This document shows, in pieces, positions 46,691 to 57,600 of a DNA stretch of 64,000 bases. Each line of letters begins with the position of its first letter. Positions within the stretch are counted from its first letter, which is position 1. Below the pieces are notes generated by a model. The model did not search any database. It had not been told where the DNA came from and saw nothing but the letters and a program-made list of their open reading frames with translations. The stretch comes from Sophora flavescens (Eukaryota > Streptophyta > Magnoliopsida > Fabales > Fabaceae), in NCBI GenBank assembly GCA_030762895.1, contig CM061065.1:84887607-84951606 (forward strand). Direction: 5' to 3'. A program made the translations under genes and the position numbers.

Positions 46691-47055
46691 CTGCACTAGT
46701 GTATATATGACAATAATGGAAAAGAGGAGACTGAATCAGTTAACATTAGACAATAATTTAGTAAAGATGCTTTCGAACGGTTGGTTATTGCAAAGAGTCA
46801 AGACTTGTTTTGAGTTCTACTGAAACATTGCAGAGAAATGACATGCCAAGTGAAAGCACCCCAACAAAAGAAAACCAAAACAACCTTGCACAAGATAAAA
46901 AAAATGCTACCATAATACAACAATTAATCTGATACAAAAGCAGACATTAGCAACATTGAAATAATCACTTTATTATATTAGTTGGCCATACAGTGGGAGT
47001 CTCATGCACTAGGCCGCCTTTATTTTTTATTTTTATTAGTAGGACATATTGAGTA

Positions 47056-48000
47056 TTAATTATGCTTCTTGGCAACAAGGCGAAGATGATTCTTCTTGTG
47101 TTGGGCAAGTCTTGGTAGCCAATCTGTGTCTATGTCTTCCCTTTTCACCCCTTCAGGCAGTTCTCAATCAAATGAATTAAGAATGTTAGCAGTCATGAGC
47201 TCCACCGTGACAATCCCTAAAGGTATGCCTGCATAGATTCTACGCCATGCACCGAATGGAATCATCTCGAAATCTTGTCCTTTAAAATCTATATCATTGT
47301 TCAAAAATCTCTCAGGATGAAACTCGTCTAGGTCTTTCCAAGTTTCAGGGTCTCTTTGAATGGCCCAACCATTCACATACACAAATGTCTTTGGTTGTAT
47401 ATGATACCCATCAATAATGATACTTTTATTTGTTTCTCTTGTTAGGAGCGGCGCTGGTGCATAGAATCATGACTAAACCCCCAATTTGGTCTCTGAGAAA
47501 AACACTCGGGTCTGAAATAGTCCCTAACCAAAAAAAACTATCCGTTTAGTCCTTAAGAATGTATTTCCGGGACAGATTAGTCCTTCTGTCACAAATTAGT
47601 CCCTAACAATTTTTAAGTGATACCAGTAAAGTCCCTAAGAAACATGACCGTGAGCCAAATTAGTCCCTATTAACATGCACTAAACATGATAGAAACACTA
47701 CGAAATATGACAGAAGGACTAATCTGTCCCGGAAATACATTCTTAAGGACTAAACGGATAGTTTTTTTTGGTTAGGGACTATTTCAGACCCGAGTGTTTT
47801 TCTCAGGGACCAAATTGGGGGTTTAGTCTAGAATCATAGTATCTCTTTATCACTGCTTTAAGATAAACAAGTTTTTTTTTATATCATCTTCATTTATAAA
47901 CTCTTTTTTGCCGTAGTGATTTCTGACTTCTTCTTGAACTTTCTTCGTCACTCTAGGGTTCTTCATCAATCTGGTCATTAGCCAAACAGTTGTGGCTGCA
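47056..48000 (-). pseudogene. Cytochrome P450 pseudogene, C-terminal exon, copy B (with a MITE inside)
   Basis: Same reading as 1470-2045: FGAWRRIYAG with Tyr for the axial Cys, and TGA for Trp before ELPEG. The K-helix ExxR site is split by the MITE at 47471-47828, whose 9-base target spans the stop codon there. Trp after AATTV is intact (TGG), unlike copy A. The T-run near 47872 has nine T against eight in copy A, and one T is missing nearby, so the frame differs. The shared lesions show that the gene was already dead before the duplication. Confidence 0.85.
47471..47828. mobile_element. Mutator-type MITE (358 bp), only in block B
   Basis: Near-perfect 120-base inverted arms begin GACTAAACCCCCAATTTGGT and end with its complement. 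The 9-base target duplication TAGAATCAT lies at 47462-47470 and 47829-47837, and a single TAGAATCAT is present at the empty site in block A near 1876. A 9-base duplication is the Mutator signature. Confidence 0.9.
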
Positions 48001-48076
48001 TATAGGACCTAATTGGGCAAATTTCTTCATGGAGAAGTTGTGGCTGCAAATGGTTGTGGCTGCATATAGGACCTAA

Positions 48077-48265
48077 CTTATATAACATAATTATCTTTTT
48101 ATAACATGGAGAAGTTGTTCATTCTTAAAAGAAATAATTTAAAATATCGATTTAATTGGTATGCATTGGTGGTGTAAAAAAAATTTACACTATCAACTAA
48201 TCATAAGTTGTCATATCATTAAAAATGTTTGACTCTTATAATAATTAGTTTAATTGTCAAATATA
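48077..48265. other. Segment of about 190 bp present in block B and absent from block A
   Basis: Lies between GCATATAGGACCTAA and ATAGGATGATTTGTG, which are joined in block A at about 2122. It contains a small palindrome GTGTAAAAAAAATTTACAC. It could be a MITE gained here or a deletion in block A; no clear target duplication was found. Confidence 0.6.
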
Positions 48266-48335
48266 GGATGATTTGTGATTGATTCACAAGATAAAAAATT
48301 TATATATTGAGAATACCATGAAAAAAAATCATATT

Positions 48336-48515
48336 GGCGTCCCCTTGAGTCAGCTCAGTTGGTAAGCTAGCTACGACACATGAATCATGAGCGCGCGGGT
48401 TCAAACCCCCACAATGCACTCCACCCTTTTCTCATTCCCTTCTTCCCTCTTCCCCAACCATGTATAAGACCTCTTATGAGTCTCCCATAAGATAACAAAA
48501 ATTGTATTGACAGTA
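48336..48515 (+). mobile_element. tRNA-derived SINE-like insertion, copy B
   Basis: Counterpart of 2200-2370. The box A-like word TCAGCTCAGTTGGTA is unchanged and the box B-like word is GGTTCAAACC. Confidence 0.6.
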
Positions 48516-48611
48516 TATCAAAATTAAACCCCTAAAATATTATATCCCATTATTAAAAACTCCTGTTAAAAAATCTACTACTAAAAGAATTAGAGAAATC
48601 AGTGGATAAGC

Positions 48612-48975
48612 ATAATGTTTTAAAAACCGGACCAAACAGGATGGTTCAACCGGTTCAACGGGGAACCGGTCAATTCGGCGGTTCGGTCCAGTCTTTTTGA
48701 ACCATTATCTGATTGAACCGTCCAAAAACCAGTCAAGCCGCTTTGAACTAGGGTTGAACTGCTTTGAATCATGAATTGTCCCGAGTTGAACCGTTCAAAA
48801 TCGATTTTGTATTTTTTTTTTACTTTTCCCCTCAATTTAAAACTTATTTATTTATTTATAAATTTATTAGTCATCCATTTCAACCGTGGATTGAATCGGA
48901 TAAACCAATTATTGAACCATGACCCAAAGGTCTCACTGGTTTTATCTCCGATTCAATTTTTAAATCATTGGATAA
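48612..48975. mobile_element. GAACCGG-rich element, copy B
   Basis: Counterpart of 2475-2845 in the duplicated P450 intron, with a shorter TTTA repeat. Confidence 0.55.
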
Positions 48976-48993
48976 ACATGAGCTAGCACATAC

Positions 48994-49690
48994 CATGATG
49001 ATAGCTTTGATGTGCATATTGGTGAAATCTATTGGCAAGCGATTGTTGAGCTAGCAACACATCAACGATATCCTCCTCTTTGGATCCTTTTTTCCAATTT
49101 GGATCGAGGTGCGCCTCAATGACATCTTCGAAAAATGCATCCAAACCTTTGCAAGTGTTCTTAAGACGAGCAAGTGAGCCAGTGAGTTTATCAATTACCC
49201 ACCCCATGTAATGAATATAATCTGAAACAAAGAATTCAATGGACATGGCTTGTGCCTCATTAAGCAGCCAATGGAACCTGCTCCTCTCAGCTCCTTCATC
49301 CTCATATCTTCTCCCAAAAGCCATCCTACATATTATAGTGCTTGAGACAAACAATGTTATCTCACTCAAGTTTGTAGCTTTGGAAGAAGAAACATGACCA
49401 GATATCTTTTTTATCATTCGCATGACTTCAGAATCTCTAACATGGGAAAAGCTAGAGAGCGGTTTTGAGCTGAAGAAGTGAACTACACAAATTTTTCTGA
49501 TTTCTCTCCAGTACTCATCGTGAGGGGAAAATATCATCTCTAACCCATTGTAAGACATTTTTTGGTTTCCGAGGTGGAAGGGTCTGCTGCATACATCACG
49601 ATCATGGTCTTTGAGAACCTCTTTTGCCAGTTTAGGTGAGGAAACAACAACAGCTGGCTTAAGGCCAAGTTGAAGGGAAAAGAGTTTTAG
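48994..49690 (-). pseudogene. Cytochrome P450 pseudogene, N-proximal exon, copy B
   Basis: As copy A, but it continues upstream of the breakpoint through SSPKLAKEVLKDHDRDVCSR to LFSLQLGLKPAVVV near 49685. It then loses homology, so the membrane anchor and about the first 60-80 residues are missing here too. It has the same frame shift near LAQQSLA and the same donor (exon end 48994). Confidence 0.85.
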
Positions 49691-50929
49691 AAAGGGGGTG
49701 TGTTACGGTGTATCACCCATATTTTACACAATCGACTACATCACTCATAAAGTATATATATTATACTACAATATATTATATTCATATAGTTTGACTACAG
49801 TATAATATAACTAGAAAGTTTGAAATTTTGATCAACCTATGTGATCGACAATTTAATTGATCCAAAATTTATCACATATAAATAATATAATAAATGATGT
49901 AAAATATAGATAGTGTACCTTAACTCAACCCTTTATAAAGAGATAGACTTAGGAATTATGTGTTATCCGAGACCCTCTATAGATTTATTTATAGTACGTA
50001 GTCAAGTAGATGGAGAAACACACCTTCGTGAAAGAGTTTCAGATAGACATATCTAGAAACGACTTGAAAATGACACATCGTGAAAGCTTTGACTACTAGT
50101 TTTATTACATCATCATTTTATACAAATTCTAACTACCATTTACTCGTCATTATGTGTATGCATTTGTTGAAAAGACTTACAATCTATTTCGTTGCGTGAC
50201 TGTGTAAAAATTAATAAATTATCAATATAAAGTTTAATTTGTATGTATTATCAGTATAAAATTTTTTACATTATTAATTAATAAAAAATTATCACATGCA
50301 CGACTATGAAGATAATTAAAATATGAGTCGAATATTTTTAATAATATGTTGATTTATGATTAATTGATTATATAAAACATCTTTATACTCACTGTACATA
50401 TGAATTAAATCCACACAGAAAAGCAACCAATATTTCTTAAACCTACGTATCTTTAAATCAGTTAAAGAGATCTAGTAGTTATAAGTTTTGAGCTCCAACA
50501 GACATAAATGAAGATTAAACACTACTATATATTATTACATATTAGAGTCTGTCTATGTATATACATACACTAAAACGTTTATTATCTTTTGTAATTAACT
50601 TTTTATATTTTAAATTATTTTTTATTAAATAAATAGTTGAATCACTCTAACTTATCAAGCGTAAATTTTATGTGAGATTCTTACAGCTAGAAGATACATC
50701 TTAAATAATTAAAATAGGACACCGACAATAATTTTAAATATGATTGAACAAAAACAAACTAAATTAAAATATATGTTTTTGATGCCATAATTACAAATTA
50801 CCATGTGTTCTATACTTTTTTGACCAAAGAAAATCAATACTTTTCATTAACAATCAACGAAGCAATACACGGTGGAATATGATAAAAAAACGTGGGGACT
50901 AGCTAGGGAAAGTGCTGCCTTTGCTAGGC
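49691..50929. other. AT-rich spacer with no gene
   Basis: No coding or element signal recognised. Segments around 50310-50360 and 50568-50600 resemble 54540-54590 and 55817-55850, so it is related to the matrix left of unit 3. Confidence 0.6.
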
Positions 50930-51350
50930 TAGGCTATGGCCAACACCATTCGCTTGTCTCCTAGAAAAACTTACACCAAAGTTTGGGAAAGACAACAATA
51001 AATCATGACAAGTCTTGGAGACCACACCAAATTCTGAAATATTATTATTCGAATGTTGAACATAGAGCACCACATTTTGACAATCCAGCTCAAACTGGAC
51101 ATTGGATAGAACAAGATTTTGAATCCAGTGAATTTCTTTGAGAAGTCCCGTGGCTTCACCTTCCGCAACTGGCAGAAGAGAGTTAATCCATTCTGTTCTT
51201 GTTGAAACAAAGTTGCTCTATTCATATCTAAGGCACATTCCAAAAGTTGTCTTGCCAGCTTCTTCAAAGAAACCCGCGTCAACGTTGCACTTAAGATTCG
51301 CAGTCATTGGAGCGGACCATTGAGCAGTATTGGTTGGAGCTGGACTCACT
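50930..51350 (-). pseudogene. LINE RNase H (RVT_3-like) fragment
   Basis: The minus strand reads WSAPMTANLKCNVDAGFFEE, TRTEWINSLLPVAEGEATGL, LDCQNVVLY and FSRRQANGVGHSLA. This is the Asp-Glu-Asp-containing RNase H domain found at the end of plant LINE ORF2 proteins. It has a TAG after LRYE and a TAG after HSLA. No transcriptase is attached. Confidence 0.75.
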
Positions 51351-51419
51351 GAATTCAGGTTTTTAATCTCATTTGCACTAGACCAATTCTTGAAAAAGGA
51401 GCTAGCTCTCTGGTTGATG

Positions 51420-51925
51420 CTGGTAAGCTAGCTAATTGAATTTGAAATTTGATAAAATTAATGGTTGAGCCGATTTATAAATATAAATGACAAAAAAATG
51501 ATATATTTATGATAGACATGGGAATGTGGGAATTTCATTAAATGAACGAGGGTAAAAATGAGAGAAAAATCAATAAGTCATAAGCTAAATGAATTAGCTT
51601 ATCAAGAAAAGCTATAAGCTATTGAGAGATAAGCTTATTTACCAAAACCCCTATTTCAGTTAAACAAGCTTATAAGCTATTCAAAAAAGCTATAAGCTAG
51701 CTTATTTGACTTGCCAAACAGAACCTTAGACTCCGTTTTGTAAAAATTAGTGGATAATGGATAAGGTAGCTGATAACGAATGAGCTTATAGCGGGTGAGC
51801 TGATAGGTGATAGCGGATAAACTAACTTATTGGATTTGAAGTGTTTGATAAAATTAGCGGTTAAACAAGCTGGTAAATATGAAATGACTTAAAATGACAT
51901 GTTTATATATGTTTTTTATATAAAT
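51420..51925. mobile_element. Foldback MITE-like sequences (AAGCTTATAAGCTA words)
   Basis: Dense AGCTTATAAGCTATT and complementary words at 51585-51720, flanked by GATAAAATTAATGG/GATAAAATTAGCGG segments at 51455 and 51850. Probably one or two nested MITEs; borders not resolved. Confidence 0.45.
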
Positions 51926-51978
<53 letters not shown>

Positions 51979-51979
51979 T
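51926..51979. repeat. Compound microsatellite (CT)n(AT)n(GT)n
   Basis: Three adjoining dinucleotide runs. Confidence 0.95.
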
Positions 51980-52298
51980 ATTTATTTCAAAATAATTATC
52001 GATTTTAATACTTTAATTATTTAAATTATTTATTATCTAAAAAATAAAAATTTTATTTCTAATTATTTTTATGAAATAAAATAAGATATTATAAATAAAA
52101 TGAAGTGTTAATATGATTTTTGTATAAATTTAATTTTTTTGTAAGCAAAAATATATTATTTATTATTTTTAATATTAAATATATATCTAGTTAGTCCTTA
52201 AATATATGTTGTTAGGATATTTTATTTTATTTAACATATGATATTTTATTTTATTTAAGGTAGGATAAACGAGGAATCAAATTTAACTAAAATAATAA

Positions 52299-53422
52299 GA
52301 GTGTGTTTGGGAAAGCTGAAAAAAAATAGATTATGCTGATAATCGATTATTGTGATAATCAATTATAATCAGAATCTGTTTTTGTTTTGCTATGTTTGCT
52401 GAAAAACGATTTTAAGATAGTCTATTTCGTTTGGATGATGCAAAAAAAATATATTTTTCAATAGTAAATTACGAAAAAGGGAATGAAGTTAATTATTTAT
52501 AATAATATTTGATGTGTTTTAACATTAAAACTTGTTGAAATATTAATTTATTTTTTATATTTTGTCATCATTTTTTTTCTATTGTAAAAAATTGAATAAA
52601 ATTTGTAACATTTTCTCATGAATATGAAAATATATTATTTTCAGAATGTTTAAATATAAAAAATAAATATTTCATTTAAATAAACTAAGGAATTTTATGT
52701 TGGAGTGGATGTTAAATTTAATAATTTTTTCAAAAAGAATTTAATTAAAATAACAAATGCTTTAAAATAACAAATTACGTTGATGCTCCTGTATGACATT
52801 CATTTTGGAGAGAAAGTGTTCAGCAAAAGTGTATAGGAGTTGACCGAAATATGTTGGAGCAAGACTGGATGAGACGAAAAATAATCTTATCGGAAGAATC
52901 TAAGAGTGTGCAAATTAAGTGGTTTTATGAAAAAATTAATATGTTTGATATCTAGATTATTTTTAAAAAAAAAAAATTTCTCCTCATTTTAGTTGTTTTC
53001 TAACAAATTGTAAGATTCAGCTATTTTTTAAAAAAGTATTTTCTAACCAGCATCAACATTCTTCATCTTTATTACGTAAAAATGATTATTTTTGCACCAC
53101 CAAAACGAAATAGATTAGCTTAAAATCGTTTTTCAGCAAACATATCCAAACAAAAACAGATTTTGATTTTAATCGATTATCACAATAATTGATTATTTGA
53201 AAACAGATTATCAGCATAATCTTTTTTTTTTCCAGCTTTCTCAAACAGATTATTACAATCCTCCGTATTAGATGTTTCAAAACACCTTTTTTTTTTTCCA
53301 GAAAAAAAGGCTTTTTTAAAATTTAATCTAAATGCCCAAACACATTAGATTATTTATAAAAAGCTTTTCATGTGGAAAAAAAAAGCTGAAACTCCAACAA
53401 TCCATCTTTCTCAAACACACAC
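52299..53422. mobile_element. PIF/Harbinger-like non-autonomous element, 1.1 kb
   Basis: The ends GAGTGTGTTTGGGAAAG and, in complement, GTGTGTGTTTGAGAAAG are flanked by TAA (52296-52298 and 53423-53425). Long inner arms of about 150 bases pair (GATTATGCTGATAATCGATT near 52330 with its near-complement near 53200). The last 160 bases contain extra T- and A-rich sequence. No transposase. Confidence 0.75.
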
Positions 53423-53425
53423 TAA

Positions 53426-53887
53426 GAATAAAAATGAGAAGAAAAAATAAACTATAAATTATAAGCTCATAAGATACTTCAAGTAATATTTAGAAAAATA
53501 CTATAAATTAATAAAAAAATATTTACCAAACTGAATTATGAATTCATCCGCGGTTTGATCTTAGCAATTATAAGGTGCCCTGCTAGCGGTTTGACCTTAC
53601 CGCTATAATCTTAATATAAGGTGCCGTGCTTTGATCTCTTCTTTGTCGGAATGCAATTTTCAACCTTGGTAACGTACGTAGGTGATGTAACGAATATTTC
53701 TAATATAACATAAAATTGAATGGACTAAATGGTGATAGTATTAAAAGAGTTTAAAAAGTAAAATTTGAATTGTTTATTTGAGACGATTATTCAGCACCAA
53801 TGCATGATTTTCTGTGCATTCCAAATAAAATAATTTGATAGACTTAATATGAAGTAGCGTGCTTTTTTTTTTTGTATAATCAAAAAG

Positions 53888-53890
<3 letters not shown>
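53426..53890. other. Fragment of the tandem unit plus spacer
   Basis: 53665-53830 repeats the CTTGGTAACG ... GAATGGACTAAATGGTGATAGTATTA ... CCAATGCATGATTTTC order seen at 25190-25370. This is another, partial copy of the unit and an empty site for CACTA-2. Confidence 0.6.

Positions 53891-53891
<1 letters not shown>

Positions 53892-53966
<75 letters not shown>
53892..53966. repeat. (TA)n microsatellite, about 37 units
   Basis: The longest pure TA run in the window. Confidence 0.96.
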
Positions 53967-53968
<2 letters not shown>

Positions 53969-54084
53969 TATAAGGAGTAACGATAATATTAATGTTAAAG
54001 TATCTATTTAAAAAACTAAGAGACAATAAAAAAAATCCTCCAATAACAAGTAGCAAATAATATCACAAGAATCATAAAAAAATA

Positions 54085-54320
54085 ATAGCAATAACAATTT
54101 ACAACAATAAATATTCATCAATTATTACAGTAGTAAAAAAAAATTTACCTTGTAAGAATTAAAAGAAAGTAACCAACAATTTTAAAGGAACACTGCTAAA
54201 AAAAATTATACTATAAGTATAGGGAGTAACGATGACATTAATGTTATTACAAGGTAAAAAAAAATTTTACTACTGTAATAATTGATGAATGTTTATTGGT
54301 GTAAATTGTTATTGCTATTA
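54085..54320. mobile_element. Foldback (MITE-like) with arms of about 65 bp
   Basis: AATTTACAACAATAAATATT ... ACCTTGTAA at 54090-54155 pairs with its near-complement at 54246-54314. The centre repeats GTATAGGGAGTAACGAT, which is also found just left of the element. Superfamily not assigned. Confidence 0.6.
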
Positions 54321-54589
54321 TTTTTTTATACCTCTTATTATTGCTATCAATTGTTTTATTATTTTTTTATACTGGTAGGCGCCAGTCTGACTGGCGTCTT
54401 TGACCCGTCAGAGTGAAAAAAAAATAAAATATGTCACGTGTCCAAAAGGACCCCCCATTGATAAATAGTTTCAGAACAGCCCTAAACTGGTAAATAGTTT
54501 CTAAAAGAAACTCATTTTGGTCAAAAAACCGACTATTAAGATAATTATGATAGTAGTCAAATATTTTTAATAATATATCGATTTATGAT

Positions 54590-54985
54590 TAGGTTTTTTT
54601 TATAAGAAAAAGGTATATTGATTGAGAATATAAGGATACTCCAACCTCTATATAAAAATAAGATAGAAGAAAACTATGTAAGATTGATACTAACCCAAAA
54701 GGAGGAGAAGAATCAAAACTATACAGGAACCCCAAAAAAGGAAAAAAAAAAATGTGAAAACCAAGTGAAACTCGACAGTAACCAAAAGAATACAAGTCAC
54801 CACTACATGATGAAAACAGCCCCTCCCATTTCTCCTTTGTTGCCAGCATACGTAGACCACCCACCAAAACTTACCAATCCCAAACCGTAGCCATGAAAAG
54901 AAAAAAATCTGAGATAGTGAACATGTAGACATCATAACAAAAGCCGTGAAAGCAGGACCAGAATGCAATCTAGAACCAATAACCA
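54590..54985 (-). pseudogene. LINE 3' end, minus strand
   Basis: A T-run followed by AAAGGTATATTGATTGAGAAT is the complement of the usual tail of plant LINEs, and open minus-strand frames lead into it. Similar tails start at 55846 and 57277. No catalytic motif is left. Assigned by pattern. Confidence 0.4.
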
Positions 54986-55445
54986 TAGTTCTAAATTGTG
55001 GATCACATTATGTATTGTGACCGCAATATTGTGGTTGTAGACCGCAGCGCAACCGCATCACACCGCAATTACGATGTGATCCATTTTCACGTGTTGCGGC
55101 CGCAACGCAATCGCATTAGACCGCATCAGACACTGCATCGGATCGCATCAGGCCGCAACACCCATTTACAGCACCGTTCGTCCAATTTTTTTTTCCAAAA
55201 CTAAAAAATTTTTAGGCCCCCAAAGCATTTAGATGCAAGAATTATACCTTTATGTTTTAGCAATTTGTTTCTTTTCTCGATTTTTGCTATCCTCTTCTCA
55301 ATTCAGATATATGAAGAATCACAATAATTATACAATATTTTTTAGATTTGGTGTGCGAACATAAAATTATTTCACGTCGCAGCAGCCGCAGTCCACGACG
55401 TAGCGATCGCAATAGCCGCAATCGCAGTGACCGCAATCATCCAAA
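54985..55445. repeat. ACCGCAA-rich foldback element
   Basis: Dense GACCGCAATATTGTGG, GCGGCCGCAACGCAATCGC and GTCGCAGCAGCCGCAG words, with inverted content at the two ends (TTGTGGATCACATT against AGTGACCGCAATCAT). GC-rich against AT-rich surroundings. It is probably a MITE; borders are uncertain. Confidence 0.45.
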
Positions 55446-55945
55446 CACGAGCATCCAGTAGAATTCAATAGCCGTCACCCTAGAGCATAGCAATCATCCA
55501 AACATGAGCACAATGTGTTGATTACCTCATCTAATAAGTCATACACCCAAAAGGGGAAACCAAAGCCTCTAATAACAGTCACTTCTCAGTCCAAAAGAAT
55601 TTTTTCCAGCCACTCCCCATTAGACAAGACCAGCTCCTTAATAGGCACACCTTTTCACAGGTGAAGGTTAGTATAGGAGTGGCACCACAAGTCATGTTGC
55701 ATCAAACTGATAAGAAAAACCAATCCAGAGCAGAAGGCCAATGAACAAGTGCAGGTCCTATGAAACAATGAGTGATCTGGCCAAAAACCACCTCAAAATT
55801 ATCCTGCCCTCCTAACATACACTAAAACGTTTATTATCTTTTGTAATTTTTTTTTGGAAAGGCAAAAGAAATATATTAACAAGTACAAGGAGTACCCGAA
55901 CCCGTATACAAAAACACCCCAACAAAAGAACAAGTAAATATGATT
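55446..55945 (-). pseudogene. LINE-derived 3' sequences, minus strand
   Basis: 55450-55810 has no frame but continues LINE-like 3' sequence. At 55846-55925 a T-run and AAGAAATATATTAACAAGTA mark another LINE tail in complement. Low information; no domain recognised. Confidence 0.35.
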
Positions 55946-57276
55946 GAACAAAAACACCTTGGTAGAATTTTTATTTTGACGGGATTCAACCTTCGTAGAA
56001 TGGTTGGTGATATAACTAATCTGATAGTATTATAAGCTAGTTTTAAAAGCAAATTGGTTAGAGAGAAATAAAAATTTTAAATTAACTGAGATCAACACCA
56101 ATGCATGACTTTCCTGAGCATTCCATGCATGGTAAGGTCACCAGTGAGCGAATAGTGACTTGTTTGCTCCAACTTTAAAACTATAGTAACAACTAAATAC
56201 GGTTGGTTCAAATGCTTGAACATCTTAAACAAGTGATAAGGGATTCGAATTCTAGCTCATATGTATAGAGAAAACCTGGTTAAGAGGGAAGAACCTACCT
56301 TATGTGCCCAACAAGCCAACAAGATCCCGACGGAGATTAAACACTGTTAACGGTGGTGGATACTTCGTACCTATAATATGATTATAAAGAAAAGATGATG
56401 ATGATGAATATGATGATGACGACGATGACAACGACGACGACAACAATAATAATAATAATAATGAAAGAGATAACTTTATGTGTTTAATTTTGATATATCG
56501 TAAGTGTAATTATTTTTAAAATATAAACTAATCACAAATCTTCATACGTGTGACTTCATCTATAATTAAGTATACAACATGTAGATTCTTGTATAACTGA
56601 AGTACCTGACATATGAATTAACACAATTAATTAGCTAAGGGCTTAACTAATAGGAGTTAATGTAATCTTTTTATCAATTTTTCATCTAAATGCTTAACAT
56701 GAATTCACCACTATCATCTTTCATCTAAGTGATTTCTCGTACCAAAAGATGGGTCTTGGTATCTATTTTAGGGAATTATTTATCTTTCCAAACAAAAAGT
56801 TAAAGAGTTTAATTTTAATACATGTCAACGTGTAAAGTTTTTTTTACTGTGAATTAATTACAAATAATAAGGGTTGTAAATCTAGGATTGGACTAACTAA
56901 TGGTCCTATAGTCGGTCTAGTGAGAGCAATTGTGCGCACCACTACACCATAGCACTCACTTAGTATATGAATGTATTATATATACACATCTTTAGTACAA
57001 AATTTACAAATCTTTATATATAAAAATAAGGTAATCTAGAGTTAACTAGGGGCAACTTCGTAGATTGTTTTAGGGGAATTTATTAATATTTTAAAAAATC
57101 TTAAACTTGGCAAATAAAACCAATATAAAAGTAACATTTTTTTTAGGAATTCATGCGGGTTTTTTTGCAATTAAATTTATCGATGTTTTAAGCTTTTCTT
57201 TCTGACAGAATGTTTTAAGTTAAATTTTGAAAATGATTCTTTATATCACAAGAAGGGTTATTTTTCTTTTTTCTTT

Positions 57277-57600
57277 TTTTTATAAGCCAAAACATATATT
57301 GAAACGAGCACAAGGGATACTCGGAACCCATATACAAAAAGTCATCAAAGAAGAATACATAAGATACATAAGATTGCCCCCACCAATTGAGCAAAAACAG
57401 CAAAAAATAACCCAACACCAATCAGTTTAGAACCAGACTTTTGCAAGGATATGTTTCTATCCAACAGGAGATACTCACATATCCACCCCATGTAGCAGAA
57501 CTAAGGTACCATGCCACTGATCAATTCCAGCCAATCTAAATAATAAGTGCAGACTGAAGACATAAAACCGGATCATCAACTTGGTTAGAGAACTGAGTTA
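57277..57600 (-). pseudogene. LINE 3' end inserted in unit 3, minus strand
   Basis: A T-run and AGCCAAAACATATATTGAAAC begin a minus-strand LINE tail, absent at the same place in units 1 and 2. No coding motif left. Confidence 0.4.

Larger units (their letters stand above)
37676..46701 (+). mobile_element. CACTA-1 copy b: complete 9.0-kb CACTA element
   Basis: The ends are CACTAGTGCAAAATATAC at 37676 and, in complement, CACTAGTGCAGAAAAAGG from 46701. The target duplication is TAT on both sides, with an empty site TTTTTAATATGACAATAATGG at about 59250. Order: subterminal repeats, promoter and leader with CACGGCCGTGA palindromes, TnpD (39492-42607), Transposase_24-Ulp1 (42842-45942), microsatellite, subterminal repeats. 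Both genes carry several stops, so it is structurally full length but not autonomous as sequenced. Confidence 0.94.
45563..49624. repeat. Segmental duplication block B
   Basis: Near-identical to 1-3492. It contains the right 1.1 kb of CACTA-1b, its flank and the P450 pseudogene. It differs from block A by the MITE at 47471-47828 and by about 190 bases at 48077-48265. Confidence 0.92.
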
